From an uncultured Lachnospiraceae bacterium (GTDB taxonomy: Bacteria > Bacillota > Clostridia > Lachnospirales > Lachnospiraceae): a DNA stretch of 33,395 nucleotides. Position 1 is the first letter of the stretch. Each line of letters begins with the position of its first letter. The notes under the pieces are model-generated. The model saw only the letters and a program-made list of their open reading frames with translations. It was not told the origin of the DNA and made no database searches. The DNA lies in NCBI GenBank assembly GCA_900315735.1, contig ONAD01000023.1, positions 1 to 33,395 on the forward strand, read 5' to 3'. A program made the translations under genes and the position numbers. Below are positions 23,971 through 33,200 of the stretch, piece by piece.

Positions 23971-26055
23971 CTATACCGTTTTGTTCTTATTGCGGAAACC
24001 AGCACTGGTTACGCAGATTACTTTATCAAATATCATAAACAGTGAAGGCAGTACAAAGATTACGACTAACATACTAATCAACGCACCTCTTGCCATCAAT
24101 GTACATAAGGAACTGATCATATCGATATCGGAATAAAGTCCTACACCAAAGGTTGCTGCGAAGAAACTCAATGCGGATACGATAATGGACTGAATGGAGC
24201 TCTGCAGGGCACTTGTAATCGCTTCCTTCTTCTCGGCTCCCTGATATCTTGCTTTCTTATACTTATTGGTCATCAGGATTGCATAGTCAACGGTTGCGCC
24301 CAGCTGAATAGTTCCGATTACAATGGATGCAATAAACGGAAGCTGTGTACCGGTGTATGCCGGAATACCCATATTGATGAAGATTGCAAAGTAAATCGCA
24401 GCTACCAGAATAATCGGCAGTGAAATGGATTTAAATACAACTGCAATGATTACGAAAATTGCTCCGATAGATACCGCACTTACAACCTTGAAGTCATGGT
24501 CTGTTGTCGTAATCAAATCCTGTGTACATGGTGCTTCACCAATTAACATGCTGTTTTCGTCATAGTTCTTAATGATATCGCTGATGGCATCACACTGTGC
24601 ATTTACTTCATCTGATGCTACTTTATACTGTGATGAAATCAGTAACAGTTCATAATTTTCATTTTCCAGTTCACCTCGGATAGAATCCGGAATGACATCT
24701 CTTGGGATTGCCGGTCCAACGATTGCATCCAGACCAAGTGTTGCCTTTACGCCATCCACATCATCGATTTCATCAATCATCTTTGATATGGTCTTTGGCT
24801 CTAAGCTGCTGTCTACTAAAACGATGTGGGTTGCACCCATATCAAAGTTTTCTTCCAGCTTGTTATTTGCTGCAATACTTTCCAGTGAATCCGGCAGCGT
24901 TCCTGCCAGGTCATAATATACGTTGGTGTTGTTATAACCCCAGATTGCCGGTCCTAAAATTACCAGGAATAAAATAATAAATATGTAATAGTGGCTGGTG
25001 ATCCAGTTTGCAATATTTCCAAGGTCCGGTAAGATAACACGATGTTTTGTTTTCTCAATTGCCTTGTCAAATACCAGAATCAGGGATGGAAGAATGGTTA
25101 CACAGGCGATTACACCGAAGATAACACCCTTTGCCATTACCACACCAAGGTCAAGTCCTAAAGTAAAGCTCATGAAGCATAATGCAATAAATCCGGCTAC
25201 TGTAGTAATGGAACTTCCGACTACAGAAGTAATGGTATTTGAAATTGCATGTGCCATGGCACGATTCTTATCTCCCGGGAATCGCTCCTGATTCTCCTGA
25301 TAACTGTGCCATAAGAAAATGGAGTAGTCCATGGTAACACCAAGCTGTAAGACTGCCGCCAGCGCCTGTGTTACATAGGAGATTTCTCCTTTTATCACAT
25401 TACTTCCCAGGTTATATACGATTGCCATTCCGATACTTAATAAGAAGAACAACGGAATGATTGCGGAATCCATTGTCAGTGAAAGTACCAGAACGGATAA
25501 CAGTACTGCAATCAATACATAAAAAGGAACCTCTTTATTGGTCAGATCCTTAATGTCTGTTACTACCGCAGACATACCGCTTAAATAGCACTGCTTTGTT
25601 GTGATTCCACGAATCTCTTCAATGGCATCCATTGTCTCATCTGCTGACATGGAAGTATCAAACAAAATCGCCATCAGCGTGCTGTCTGAATCATCATTGT
25701 TAAATATGTCATAAATTTCATCCGGCAATACATCCATTGGTACGGATAAGTCTGCCAGTGAATCATACCAGATAACAGATTTGACATGGTCTACATCTGC
25801 AATCTCTTCCCGAAGGGTGGAAATATCTTTATCTTCCATTCCTTCAATGACACATAGGGAAAATGCTCCTGTACCGAACTCATCTACCAGAATGTCCTGT
25901 CCTTTCATGGACTCTAAGTCACTTGGCAGATAGGAAAGGATATCATAGTTTACCCTTGTGTTAAAGTAACCAAATGCTGCTGGAATCAGTAAAGCAAATC
26001 CGATAATAAGTATCAGGACTCTGTGCTTTACGACGCCCTTTCCAAATTTAATCAT
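23971..26055 (-). CDS. MMPL/RND-family transporter
   Basis: A 694-aa membrane transporter of the RND superfamily, MMPL type. Two homologous halves each have one helix, a large extracytoplasmic loop (residues about 35-165 and 395-525) and a five-helix bundle, as in YdfJ-like proteins; the sterol-sensing-type helices contain GVTMDYSIFLWH and GATVDYAILMTNKY with the proton-relay aspartates. Likely exports lipids or hydrophobic compounds. ATG 26055 (MIKFGKG) begins just before the first helix, as is usual; in-frame ATGs further up lie inside a hairpin and lack ribosome sites. The ribosome site here is weak (GAGATGG). The gene is divided from its TetR regulator by a hairpin and TetR-type repeats, so control is likely. 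Confidence 0.92.
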   Translation of the reverse strand: MIKFGKGVVKHRVLILIIGFALLIPAAFGYFNTRVNYDILSYLPSDLESMKGQDILVDEFGTGAFSLCVIEGMEDKDISTLREEIADVDHVKSVIWYDSLADLSVPMDVLPDEIYDIFNNDDSDSTLMAILFDTSMSADETMDAIEEIRGITTKQCYLSGMSAVVTDIKDLTNKEVPFYVLIAVLLSVLVLSLTMDSAIIPLFFLLSIGMAIVYNLGSNVIKGEISYVTQALAAVLQLGVTMDYSIFLWHSYQENQERFPGDKNRAMAHAISNTITSVVGSSITTVAGFIALCFMSFTLGLDLGVVMAKGVIFGVIACVTILPSLILVFDKAIEKTKHRVILPDLGNIANWITSHYYIFIILFLVILGPAIWGYNNTNVYYDLAGTLPDSLESIAANNKLEENFDMGATHIVLVDSSLEPKTISKMIDEIDDVDGVKATLGLDAIVGPAIPRDVIPDSIRGELENENYELLLISSQYKVASDEVNAQCDAISDIIKNYDENSMLIGEAPCTQDLITTTDHDFKVVSAVSIGAIFVIIAVVFKSISLPIILVAAIYFAIFINMGIPAYTGTQLPFIASIVIGTIQLGATVDYAILMTNKYKKARYQGAEKKEAITSALQSSIQSIIVSALSFFAATFGVGLYSDIDMISSLCTLMARGALISMLVVIFVLPSLFMIFDKVICVTSAGFRNKNKTV

Positions 26056-26101
26056 CTCTTTACCATCTCTTTCTTTTTCATGTTTTTCTAGGTAAGAGTA
26101 T

Positions 26102-26141
26102 AAAAAAAAAGACTGCATTCGAACATATGCAATCTTTTTTT
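26102..26141 (-). terminator. Terminator or attenuator between tetR and MMPL genes
   Basis: A 15-bp A/T-rich stem (26104-26118 with 26127-26141) has one mismatch and an 8-nt loop, and on the minus strand is followed by a run of nine T. It ends the TetR transcript before the MMPL gene, or, if MMPL is transcribed from the operator region at 26157-26210, acts as an attenuator. Confidence 0.7.
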
Positions 26142-26156
26142 GCTGTATCAATCAAA

Positions 26157-26210
26157 TATACAAATCACAGGATTTGTAACAGTTGATATACATATCTACA
26201 CATTTGTATA
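26157..26210. promoter_or_regulatory. TetR-type operator cluster
   Basis: TACAAATC-acag-GATTTGTA (26159-26178) is a perfect inverted repeat. TATACAAAT (26157-26165) also has an inverted partner ATTTGTATA (26202-26210), next to the tetR stop. Such palindromes beside a TetR gene and before an MMPL gene suggest the regulator's binding sites. Confidence 0.6.
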
Positions 26211-26777
26211 CTAATTATCGCCTGTAATATCTGCGATGGAATTGCGAATCATATAATTATAGATATCCGACATCTCTTTTGCAGACATAGTCATTCCACT
26301 TCTTATCCAGGAAATTACCAGGAAACATAAGGACTGGGCATGATACTGTGCAATCCGCTCCTTCGTAAGCCACGGAGACGGAATCTTCTTATCCAGCTTC
26401 TTTTCATCCAGTACTTCCATCAGAGTTCCCGTAATACATTCTTTGACAATATCTTCAAAAGAATTCTGTCCCTCTAAGCGGCTTGCCTTTGTATAGAAAT
26501 CTTTTTCTTTTTCTATTCCGGCAAATATGATAATCAAAGCCTGATCAATCATTCCATTCTGTATCAATGGTTTGACCGGCTCTAATAATTCTGTCCGGAT
26601 AATCCACTCTAGCAATTCGTACTTATCCTGAAAATGATTATAAAAGGTCGGGCGGATAACTCCCGCTTTATCGGTTATCTCTTTGATTGTTATTTTCTCT
26701 ATAGGTTGCTTGATTGTCAGCTCTTTTAGGCTCTCCGCAAGCAGTGTGTCGATTGCGTTCCTTCCCTGATTTGTCAT
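26211..26777 (-). CDS. TetR/AcrR-family transcriptional regulator
   Basis: A 188-aa regulator. The N-terminal helix-turn-helix is typical (ITIKEITDKAGVIRPTFYNHFQDKYELLEW, about residues 29-58; first part IKEITDKAGVIRPTFYNHF), and the C-terminal ligand domain is poorly conserved and resembles the TetR_C_8/DhaS-like type. AGGA precedes ATG 26777. It is encoded directly upstream of the MMPL transport genes on the same strand and probably represses them; an inducer would be a substrate of the pump. Confidence 0.9.
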   Translation of the reverse strand: MTNQGRNAIDTLLAESLKELTIKQPIEKITIKEITDKAGVIRPTFYNHFQDKYELLEWIIRTELLEPVKPLIQNGMIDQALIIIFAGIEKEKDFYTKASRLEGQNSFEDIVKECITGTLMEVLDEKKLDKKIPSPWLTKERIAQYHAQSLCFLVISWIRSGMTMSAKEMSDIYNYMIRNSIADITGDN

Positions 26778-26809
26778 AACTTCCTCTCATCTTCCTATCA
26801 AACAGCCGT

Positions 26810-27862
26810 CTAAACGACCAGTCGCACTATAGTAATACTTCTTGCTTCCTTATCATTCTTAAGATCTATGATTTCTCCTGTATCACAGACTTTTACAATC
26901 GGGCGAAGCACAAAGCCCTGATAATTATGCTTTACTACTGCCATTCTGCCATCGGAAAGCTCTACTTCACAGCCCACCGGATAAACAGCTACCCAGCGTA
27001 AAAATACTTCCACTAACTTCGGGTCAAACTCTGAACCATTCATTGCCATCATATATTCTATAGCATCTGCCGGTGGCATCGGGTCACGGTACGGACGCTT
27101 TGAAACCATGGCATCATACACATCTGCCAGCTTGATGATTCTTCCGTAAATACTGATTTCATCACCGGATTTGCGCATCGGATAGCCCTCACCATTGTAA
27201 CATTCGTGATGCTCTAATACACCAAGATATACTTCCGGTGCAAAATCAAAATTATCCCGCAGGAACTCATATCCCAACTTTGGATGCTGTAATACGATTC
27301 TTCGTTCTTCCTCAGTTAATGCACGACGTGCATTTAATATATCTATCTCTAAGAATTTCTTTCCGATATCATGAAGTAATGCTGCTGTAGTAAGAATACG
27401 AAGCTCATACTCATCCATTCCATAATGTGCTCCGATTACTGCGGATAAAATTCCCACATTTACAGAATGAAAATAAGTATAATCATCATAGTTCTTAAGA
27501 CTCATCATATTATACATTACTTCTTCATTTTCCAGAAGACTGTCCACCACCTGCATAACAGCTTCCCGGATCTGCCACTCCTGTTCACTGACATCTTCCT
27601 CTTCCATGCGGTCAATAAACAGATGATGTACCAGTTCCAGACTCTTCGCATGAATAGACGGCTTAATTACTTCGACAATCTCTATTTCTTCGGAAAACTT
27701 ATCATCAATATAAAGTCCCGGATAACCCATTCTATCCAGATTCTCTATCTGCTCCTGATTTAAAATCTGATGTCTGCCTAAAAGCATGACTCCCTGACCA
27801 TCTAATATGTCCTGAGCCAAAGCCATTCCGGCTTCCACTTTTTTCATTGGTAGATAACGCAT
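26810..27862 (-). CDS. HD-GYP domain protein (cyclic-di-GMP phosphodiesterase family)
   Basis: A 350-aa cytoplasmic protein. The HD-GYP domain (about residues 115-290) carries HDIGK (His164, Asp165), the HH pair in LEHHE and the GYP motif in NGEGYP (226-228), the features of enzymes that hydrolyse cyclic di-GMP. The N-terminal ~100 residues lack a recognisable receiver or sensor domain; the C-terminal ~60 are a small beta-rich tail. It lies 32 bp before the TetR gene on the same strand and may share its transcript. A promoter is at 27903-27931. Enzyme activity is inferred from motifs. Confidence 0.9.
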   Translation of the reverse strand: MRYLPMKKVEAGMALAQDILDGQGVMLLGRHQILNQEQIENLDRMGYPGLYIDDKFSEEIEIVEVIKPSIHAKSLELVHHLFIDRMEEEDVSEQEWQIREAVMQVVDSLLENEEVMYNMMSLKNYDDYTYFHSVNVGILSAVIGAHYGMDEYELRILTTAALLHDIGKKFLEIDILNARRALTEEERRIVLQHPKLGYEFLRDNFDFAPEVYLGVLEHHECYNGEGYPMRKSGDEISIYGRIIKLADVYDAMVSKRPYRDPMPPADAIEYMMAMNGSEFDPKLVEVFLRWVAVYPVGCEVELSDGRMAVVKHNYQGFVLRPIVKVCDTGEIIDLKNDKEARSITIVRLVV

Positions 27863-27902
27863 CTATATTGCTCCTCTTTGTCTTTTGTTACCCCACACGC
27901 CT

Positions 27903-27931
27903 ATTCTATAACATTTCATCTGCGATTACAA
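27903..27931 (-). promoter_or_regulatory. Promoter of the HD-GYP gene
   Basis: TTGTAA (27926-27931), a 17-nt spacer and TAGAAT (27903-27908) on the minus strand, about 40 bp before the HD-GYP ATG and 30 bp after the small gene's stop. Confidence 0.5.
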
Positions 27932-27936
27932 CTTTT

Positions 27937-28167
27937 TTACTCATCAAATTCTACCGTTACAAAAAAGCCCTTTGGTGTCTCCTTTACATCCACTACCGTT
28001 CCTTCTGTAGACTTTAAGCGTTCCCGGAAAGTATAATTTGCTGACATTGCAAACGCATTCCCAAGTGTATAGTAATAGGAATTCGGCAGCTTACTCTCTG
28101 TCACCGGCAACACGTCTCCTACTTCCAGTAACCCGGTTCTCTCCATCTTAAACTCCATCTGCCGCAT
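27937..28167 (-). CDS. Small protein of unknown function (76 aa)
   Basis: A soluble-looking 76-aa protein: the middle and end ([24 protein letters not shown] with a final VTVEFDE) suggest a small beta-barrel-like fold. AGGAGG lies 10 nt before ATG 28167. It sits 31 bp downstream of the HdeD-like gene and ends just before the HD-GYP promoter. The codon pattern and ribosome site support a real gene; I do not recognise a family. It may be the last gene of the HdeD-like transcript. Confidence 0.65.
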   Translation of the reverse strand: MRQMEFKMERTGLLEVGDVLPVTESKLPNSYYYTLGNAFAMSANYTFRERLKSTEGTVVDVKETPKGFFVTVEFDE

Positions 28168-28198
28168 TTAAAATCCGCCTCCTGATTATGCTTCTAAA

Positions 28199-28795
28199 TT
28201 ATTCATTCTCTTCTGAATCTTCTTCTACTGCCTCTACATCGATGGCTTCTGCTGCCTGTTTTGCAGCTTTGACTGCTCCTGCCACACGATATACTACAAA
28301 CAGATCACTCAGTCCGTCATAAATCAACGCGATTCCTACGATTACCATAGCAATCTCTACCAGTTCAATGGCTTTCCAGATTAACAGTACACCGAATGCA
28401 AAGTTAAGAATGGTAATCAAAAGTAAGATGCCCCAGGCGGTATCCCCATTCTGTTTTGCTTCAATGGTCATCCGTAAATCTTCCAGACCATGCATCAGCA
28501 AAACGACTCCGATTACTACCGGGAATATCTTTGCAAAGTTCAATGGCTGTGCCAGAATCCAAACGCCTAAAATAACCAGTGCAATTCCGGTTGCCAGCCC
28601 AAACTTGCTTTCCAGCTTATTTCTCATATAAGAAATAATATGTCCGATTCCCATCACACATAAAATAGCTGCTAAAATATAGCAAAGTACCTTTGTTACC
28701 TGTGTTGGCCATATTATCAGGATAATTCCCAGTGCCACACAAAGAATTGCGGATAATATAACATCTGCTTTGATTCTCTTTAATGTTTCCTTCAT
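28199..28795 (-). CDS. HdeD/DUF308-family membrane protein
   Basis: A 198-aa protein with six hydrophobic helices arranged as repeated pairs (for example VILSAILCVALGIILIIWP and FAKIFPVVIGVVLLMHGLEDLRM), typical of the DUF308/HdeD family, related to acid-resistance membrane proteins of enterobacteria. The C terminus (about 175-198) is cytoplasmic and strongly acidic (EDSEENE). Function in Firmicutes is unknown; the acid-resistance name does not transfer safely. Start ATG 28795 has AAGGAG upstream. Confidence 0.85.
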   Translation of the reverse strand: MKETLKRIKADVILSAILCVALGIILIIWPTQVTKVLCYILAAILCVMGIGHIISYMRNKLESKFGLATGIALVILGVWILAQPLNFAKIFPVVIGVVLLMHGLEDLRMTIEAKQNGDTAWGILLLITILNFAFGVLLIWKAIELVEIAMVIVGIALIYDGLSDLFVVYRVAGAVKAAKQAAEAIDVEAVEEDSEENE

Positions 28796-28846
28796 AATAA
28801 ATACTCTCCTTCCACTTATTTTTCTTATTTAAAGAATTTTTTTCGT

Positions 28847-29326
28847 CTACTTTGCAGTAATATCTGCATAGGTTGCTCCGGTCACTGCCACTAAATCTGC
28901 CGGAGATAACGCCATGGATGTGCCGATTCTCCCACCACTGATATAGATTTTATCAAACTGTTCCATGCTTTTATCTAAAATGGTTGGAAACTGTTTTTTC
29001 ATTCCAAGGGGACTGCAGCCACCTCTTACATAACCGGTAATCTTTGTAATATCTTTTACGTGAATCATTTCTACAGATTTCTCGCCGGCTGCTCTTGCTG
29101 CTGCCTTTAAATCCACTTCTTCTGCAATCTGTACCACAAAGACATAATATGCCTTGCTTTTTCCCTGCATGACCAGTGTCTTATAAGTCTGTTCCACCGG
29201 TGCTCCGGTAAGCTCTGCCGTATGCAGTCCGTCAATAAATTCATCACATTCATAATTTAAGATTTCATATGCCACCTTATGCCGGTCTAAAATCCGCATG
29301 GCATTGGTCTTTACTTCTTTTCCCAT
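28847..29326 (-). CDS. ybaK: YbaK/EbsC-family Cys-tRNA(Pro) deacylase
   Basis: Trans-editing enzyme that hydrolyses mischarged Cys-tRNA(Pro), 159 aa, the usual length. The family stretches YKTLVMQGKSKAYYVFVV, DLKAAARAAGEKSVEMI and TGYVRGGCSPLGMKKQFPT are present. It protects protein synthesis from mistakes of prolyl-tRNA synthetase. AAGGAG precedes ATG 29326. Its start is 52 bp past the GH5 stop with no clear terminator between, so it may be partly cotranscribed with that gene. Confidence 0.94.
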   Translation of the reverse strand: MGKEVKTNAMRILDRHKVAYEILNYECDEFIDGLHTAELTGAPVEQTYKTLVMQGKSKAYYVFVVQIAEEVDLKAAARAAGEKSVEMIHVKDITKITGYVRGGCSPLGMKKQFPTILDKSMEQFDKIYISGGRIGTSMALSPADLVAVTGATYADITAK

Positions 29327-29378
29327 GCTCTTATGCTCCTTTTGGGTTACACCTTACTTCTTCCATTCAGGCTTTTCT

Positions 29379-30506
29379 TTATTGGGAAAGTCTCTGCTTT
29401 AACCAGAGACCTGTCTCTGTCAAATCTTCATCCGTCCAACCGGAAGTCTTATCGCAGCCAGACTTTATCAAAGAAGAGGTCTCTTCTTTATTGGCAAGAT
29501 TCCACTGGATATAACTGAGCTGATTCTCATCCGTAAATTCTGCCCATTTCTCCGCTTCATCATAGTCAATACCACCATTTCCTGATGCGTCACAGATGCT
29601 ATACTCACTGATAAATACAGGAGTTCCTGCATCCAATGCTTTCTTTACTTTGTCCCGAAGCTCCTGCTTATGGGTTGCTGCATAATAATGGCAGGCATAC
29701 ATAAGATTCTCTTCTTCCAGCGGATGTGCTGCTACCGCATCTACATCCTGCGACCAGGTCGGTGTTCCTACAATAATGACCGCATCCTTTGCATGATTCC
29801 GGATGACCGGAATCACTTCTTCTGCATATGAGCGGATGTCTTCCCATGTAGTCTCGCCGTTTGGCTCGTTACAGATTTCATAGATTACATTGTCATAATC
29901 TTTATATTTTGCTGACATTTCGTCAAAAAATGTCTTTGCTTCCTCTTTATGCTGATTTGGATTTCCATCACTTAAAATATGCCAGTCCACAATCACATAC
30001 ATATCAAGGTCTGTTGCCGCTTTGATTCCCTCATCCAGACGGTTCAGCTGTTCTTCCTGATTGCCACCGGAAAGATAACCATCATATTCTTCCGTATACA
30101 TGGCAAGTCTTATGGTATTTCCACCCCAGCTCTTAATATCAGCAAAGGCATCCTTATTCACAAACTGAGGAAACCATACAATTCCAAGGGTACTGACTCC
30201 CTTTAACTGCACGGCATCGCCATTTTTGTCCACAAGCTGTGTGCCTTCTACCCGAAGTGCTCCATGGGCTGCAACGCCATCTCCAACCATTGTCTTATCC
30301 ATTGCATTCACCTCACCTTTTGATTCTTCTGAAGTATCCGCTTCCGTTTCCTCCATTGCTTCCGTATCGGAAACTTTTTGCATATTCTCTTCTGTTTCAT
30401 TTACCACAGGCTCTTTTGTCTCCGGCTGTTCCTTTGTATTTCCACATCCGGATAACAACAGCATGCCCGCTAATAATACCCCAATCCATCTTTTGCTTTT
30501 TTGCAT
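29379..30506 (-). CDS. Glycoside hydrolase family 5 lipoprotein (endoglucanase-like)
   Basis: Secreted enzyme of the GH5 cellulase family. From ATG 30506 the protein has 375 aa: a lipoprotein signal (KSKRW, hydrophobic run, lipobox LLSGC with Cys21), an acidic Glu/Thr linker (about 22-75), then the catalytic domain. The acid/base Glu is in ICNEPNG (about 214) and the nucleophile Glu in FISEYS (about 301); TIRLAMY and VIVDWH match GH5_2-like cellulases. The substrate (cellulose, beta-glucan or other) is not decided. In-frame ATGs at 30524 and 30515 are possible starts, but the ATG at 30506 follows the upstream stop by one base, which favours coupling. The thiolase gene before it is on the same strand. 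Confidence 0.9.
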   Translation of the reverse strand: MQKSKRWIGVLLAGMLLLSGCGNTKEQPETKEPVVNETEENMQKVSDTEAMEETEADTSEESKGEVNAMDKTMVGDGVAAHGALRVEGTQLVDKNGDAVQLKGVSTLGIVWFPQFVNKDAFADIKSWGGNTIRLAMYTEEYDGYLSGGNQEEQLNRLDEGIKAATDLDMYVIVDWHILSDGNPNQHKEEAKTFFDEMSAKYKDYDNVIYEICNEPNGETTWEDIRSYAEEVIPVIRNHAKDAVIIVGTPTWSQDVDAVAAHPLEEENLMYACHYYAATHKQELRDKVKKALDAGTPVFISEYSICDASGNGGIDYDEAEKWAEFTDENQLSYIQWNLANKEETSSLIKSGCDKTSGWTDEDLTETGLWLKQRLSQ

Positions 30507-30507
30507 A

Positions 30508-31668
30508 CTATTCATCCGCTCCATTCACATAAGTTTCTAAGAAAGAATGTTTTACCCCATCTTTCTTATAAGCGATAATGGTACTTAAATTTACATTTTC
30601 CACACTGCGGAAGATATTATTTTCCACATATGGATTTACTTCTTTTAATTTAGCAATCAGCTGTTTGATTTCCATTCGTTTTGATACGGTACGACCGTCC
30701 GGGTCACAGGTAGTACAGGTATCGGTAAAATGACAGGCACACTGGATAAAATGCAAATCATTATAATCTCTCCAGTGCTTGATGTCATTCTCCCTGATTA
30801 AATACATCGGACGAATCAGTTCCATTCCTTCAAAATTCGTGCTGTGAAGCTTCGGCATCATGGTCTGCACCTGTGCCCCATAGAGCATTCCCATTAAAAT
30901 GGTCTCAATAACATCATCGTAATGATGTCCCAGCGCAATCTTATTACAGCCTAATTCCTTTGCCTTACTATATAAATAACCACGGCGCATTCTCGCACAC
31001 AGATAGCATGGAGAATTCTCAATCTCATATACCGCATCAAAAATCTGTGTTTCAAATACCGTAATCGGAATCTGCATCAGCTCTGCATTCTGTTCAATGA
31101 CCTTACGGTTGGTCTCACTGTATCCCGGATCCATCACTAAGAATACCAGTTCAAACTGGAATTTATTATGCCGCTGCAATTCCTGAAAAAGTTTTGCCAT
31201 CAGCATAGAATCCTTGCCACCGGAAATACATACCGCTACTTTGTCTCCCGGCTGTAACAGTTCATATTCATTGATTGCTTTTGCAAATTTACTGAAGATT
31301 GCTTTATGAAATTTCTTGCGGATGCTCTTCTCTATCTCCTGACAGCGTTCCTCTTTCTCCGATGTTTTCTTCTGGAAGCTGTCCATCAGATATGCGCCGT
31401 AACCGCCCTCTAAGCTGACTGCATCAAAACCATCTTCTCTTAATCTTTCTGCCACTCCGATACTGTTGATTCCCTTGGTGCAAAAAAGTACCAGACGCTT
31501 GTGCGCTGATAATTCCTCTTTTCTTGAAAGAATCTCCTGCTCCGGCAGATTGACTGCTCCCTTGATGCTTCCATAACGGAATGCATCCTCATTTCTGATA
31601 TCTATTAACTGGTATTCCCCAGCCTTATATTCTTTTAACTGTGCCAGACTAATCTCTGTATCTGCCAT
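30508..31668 (-). CDS. ttcA: Rhodanese-TtcA-like tRNA thiolation fusion protein
   Basis: A 386-aa fusion. The N-terminal rhodanese domain (about 1-100) has its catalytic Cys63 in LFCTKGINS and could carry a persulfide. The C-terminal part (about 120-370) is a TtcA/TilS-type tRNA sulfurtransferase with the ATP motif SGGKDS (149-154), CYLC (Cys221, Cys224) and further cysteines at 310, 312, 318 and 321, enough to hold the Fe-S cluster used by TtcA. It probably 2-thiolates a tRNA cytidine (position 32), with the rhodanese domain supplying sulfur in cis. The position modified is inferred. AAGGAG precedes ATG 31668. Confidence 0.88.
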   Translation of the reverse strand: MADTEISLAQLKEYKAGEYQLIDIRNEDAFRYGSIKGAVNLPEQEILSRKEELSAHKRLVLFCTKGINSIGVAERLREDGFDAVSLEGGYGAYLMDSFQKKTSEKEERCQEIEKSIRKKFHKAIFSKFAKAINEYELLQPGDKVAVCISGGKDSMLMAKLFQELQRHNKFQFELVFLVMDPGYSETNRKVIEQNAELMQIPITVFETQIFDAVYEIENSPCYLCARMRRGYLYSKAKELGCNKIALGHHYDDVIETILMGMLYGAQVQTMMPKLHSTNFEGMELIRPMYLIRENDIKHWRDYNDLHFIQCACHFTDTCTTCDPDGRTVSKRMEIKQLIAKLKEVNPYVENNIFRSVENVNLSTIIAYKKDGVKHSFLETYVNGADE

Positions 31669-31707
31669 GTTTTTGCTCCTTAATTCTAAGTTTTCTCTTA
31701 TTTTATA

Positions 31708-33033
31708 CTAGGCGTTTTCTTTTATCAATACTTTCTGCTTCCATTTTCCACTCCGCCAGCGTAAAATCATTCCCACTGCCCGGACGCATTCATCCATTGC
31801 CATGCCGATATATGCGCCGCAAACCAGCAGCCCAAGATGAATTCCGAAGAAATAGGTTCCGCCCACCGCGCAAAGATACATGAACACCGCTGCTATTGCC
31901 GTGGTAAACGCCGCATCTCCACTGGTCTTTAAGGCATTTCCATATACCAGATTGGTCACCCGCCCGATTTCAAGGACAATATCAATTGCCAGCAGTTTTC
32001 CAACCAGAGACACCATCTGCGGGTCATCGGTAAACATCCGAATCAGCCAGTGGGACGATAAAGCAAATATGCTTTCTAATATGGTTGCAACAATGACTCC
32101 CACCAGGGCTGCTTTTCTGGTTCCTTTATCGCAGGCTTCATAATCCTGTGCTCCAATCCGCCAGCCGACCATAATCGCATTTGCCTGGGCTAACGCTGCA
32201 CCCACACAATAAGAAAAATTGGTAATCTGCATGGCATAGGAACGGGCTGTTACATTCATTCCATTGGCATCCATCTGATTCAAGAAACGGATAATCAATG
32301 TCATTGCTACATTATATAATGCCGTTTCCATGGCAGACGGCAGTCCAACTTTGACAATCTGTCCGAATACCACACGGTTCTTAAGCCGCTCCTTCTTCTC
32401 CTTTGCATGGATATAATGATGTCCGAAACAGATGACCAGTCCAAGATTTAATACCCTTGAAATCACTGTTGCCGCAGCAACTCCCGCTACTCCGTAATGA
32501 AAGCCAAAGAGGAATACCGCATTTAAGATAATGTTTAAAATATTAGCAGATACCGTTGCCACAAGAGGCTGTCTGGTATATCCAAAAGCTCTTAAATAAC
32601 TCGAGAAAATTGGAATCAGTGCATTTAAAATGCATCCACCTCCCACAATTCTAAGGTAAGTCTTTGCATATTCCATCAGTGAATCTGCTACTCCAACCGC
32701 AGATAAAATTGCTCCGGATTGAAAGAACAAAAATACCGCAAGAATTGCTCCCACAATGGCATTAAATAACATGCCAAGCTGTCTTGCCTGATATGCAATT
32801 TCTTCTTTTCCGGCACCGATATACTGCGTCATAACTGCAATCATTCCGGCTGAAATAACAGAAAACATAATGATGAAAATTCCGATATAAGTATTGGCTG
32901 TTCCAACTGCACCAACTGCTGCATCTCCTACGGAGGAGAGCATCAGGGTATCTACCATACCGGAAAGCATATAACATAAGGTTTCCAGACAGATTGGCAC
33001 GAATAATTGTCCAAGGGTTTTCTTTTGTTCCAC
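31708..33033 (-). CDS. MATE-family efflux transporter
   Basis: Multidrug and toxic compound extrusion family exporter, 441 aa, with about twelve hydrophobic helices in two halves. The N-terminal QLFVPICLETLCYMLSGMVD and the mid-protein PLVATVSANILNIILNAVF are typical of the DinF/MatE group. Most bacterial members use a sodium or proton gradient to export cationic drugs or metabolites; the substrate here is unknown. The start appears to be GTG 33033 with GAGGA 6 nt upstream. A 101-bp palindrome lies 66 bp further up. Confidence 0.93.
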   Translation of the reverse strand: MEQKKTLGQLFVPICLETLCYMLSGMVDTLMLSSVGDAAVGAVGTANTYIGIFIIMFSVISAGMIAVMTQYIGAGKEEIAYQARQLGMLFNAIVGAILAVFLFFQSGAILSAVGVADSLMEYAKTYLRIVGGGCILNALIPIFSSYLRAFGYTRQPLVATVSANILNIILNAVFLFGFHYGVAGVAAATVISRVLNLGLVICFGHHYIHAKEKKERLKNRVVFGQIVKVGLPSAMETALYNVAMTLIIRFLNQMDANGMNVTARSYAMQITNFSYCVGAALAQANAIMVGWRIGAQDYEACDKGTRKAALVGVIVATILESIFALSSHWLIRMFTDDPQMVSLVGKLLAIDIVLEIGRVTNLVYGNALKTSGDAAFTTAIAAVFMYLCAVGGTYFFGIHLGLLVCGAYIGMAMDECVRAVGMILRWRSGKWKQKVLIKENA

Positions 33034-33099
33034 GTTTTGTCCTCTTTCTTTTCTTTCGATAGTATTTCATATTTTATCATTTATCTTTTTGACTAACAT

Positions 33100-33200
33100 C
33101 TGTGTGGTCTGCCAAAATGGGATGCGGTATCAGGGTGTAAACAAATTCCAGATACTACTAACAGCCCTGATAAGCATCCCTGCTTTGGCAGACTACACAG
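33100..33200. mobile_element. MITE-like palindromic element
   Basis: Arms beginning CTGTGTGGTCTGCCAAA and ending TTTGGCAGACTACACAG, with inner pairs GGGATGC/GCATCCC and ATCAGGG/CCCTGAT, form a stem of about 34 bp over a 29-nt centre (33136-33164). ACAT flanks both sides (33096-33099, 33201-33204), a possible target duplication. No coding capacity. It could be a miniature transposon or a repeated intergenic palindrome. Confidence 0.6.
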
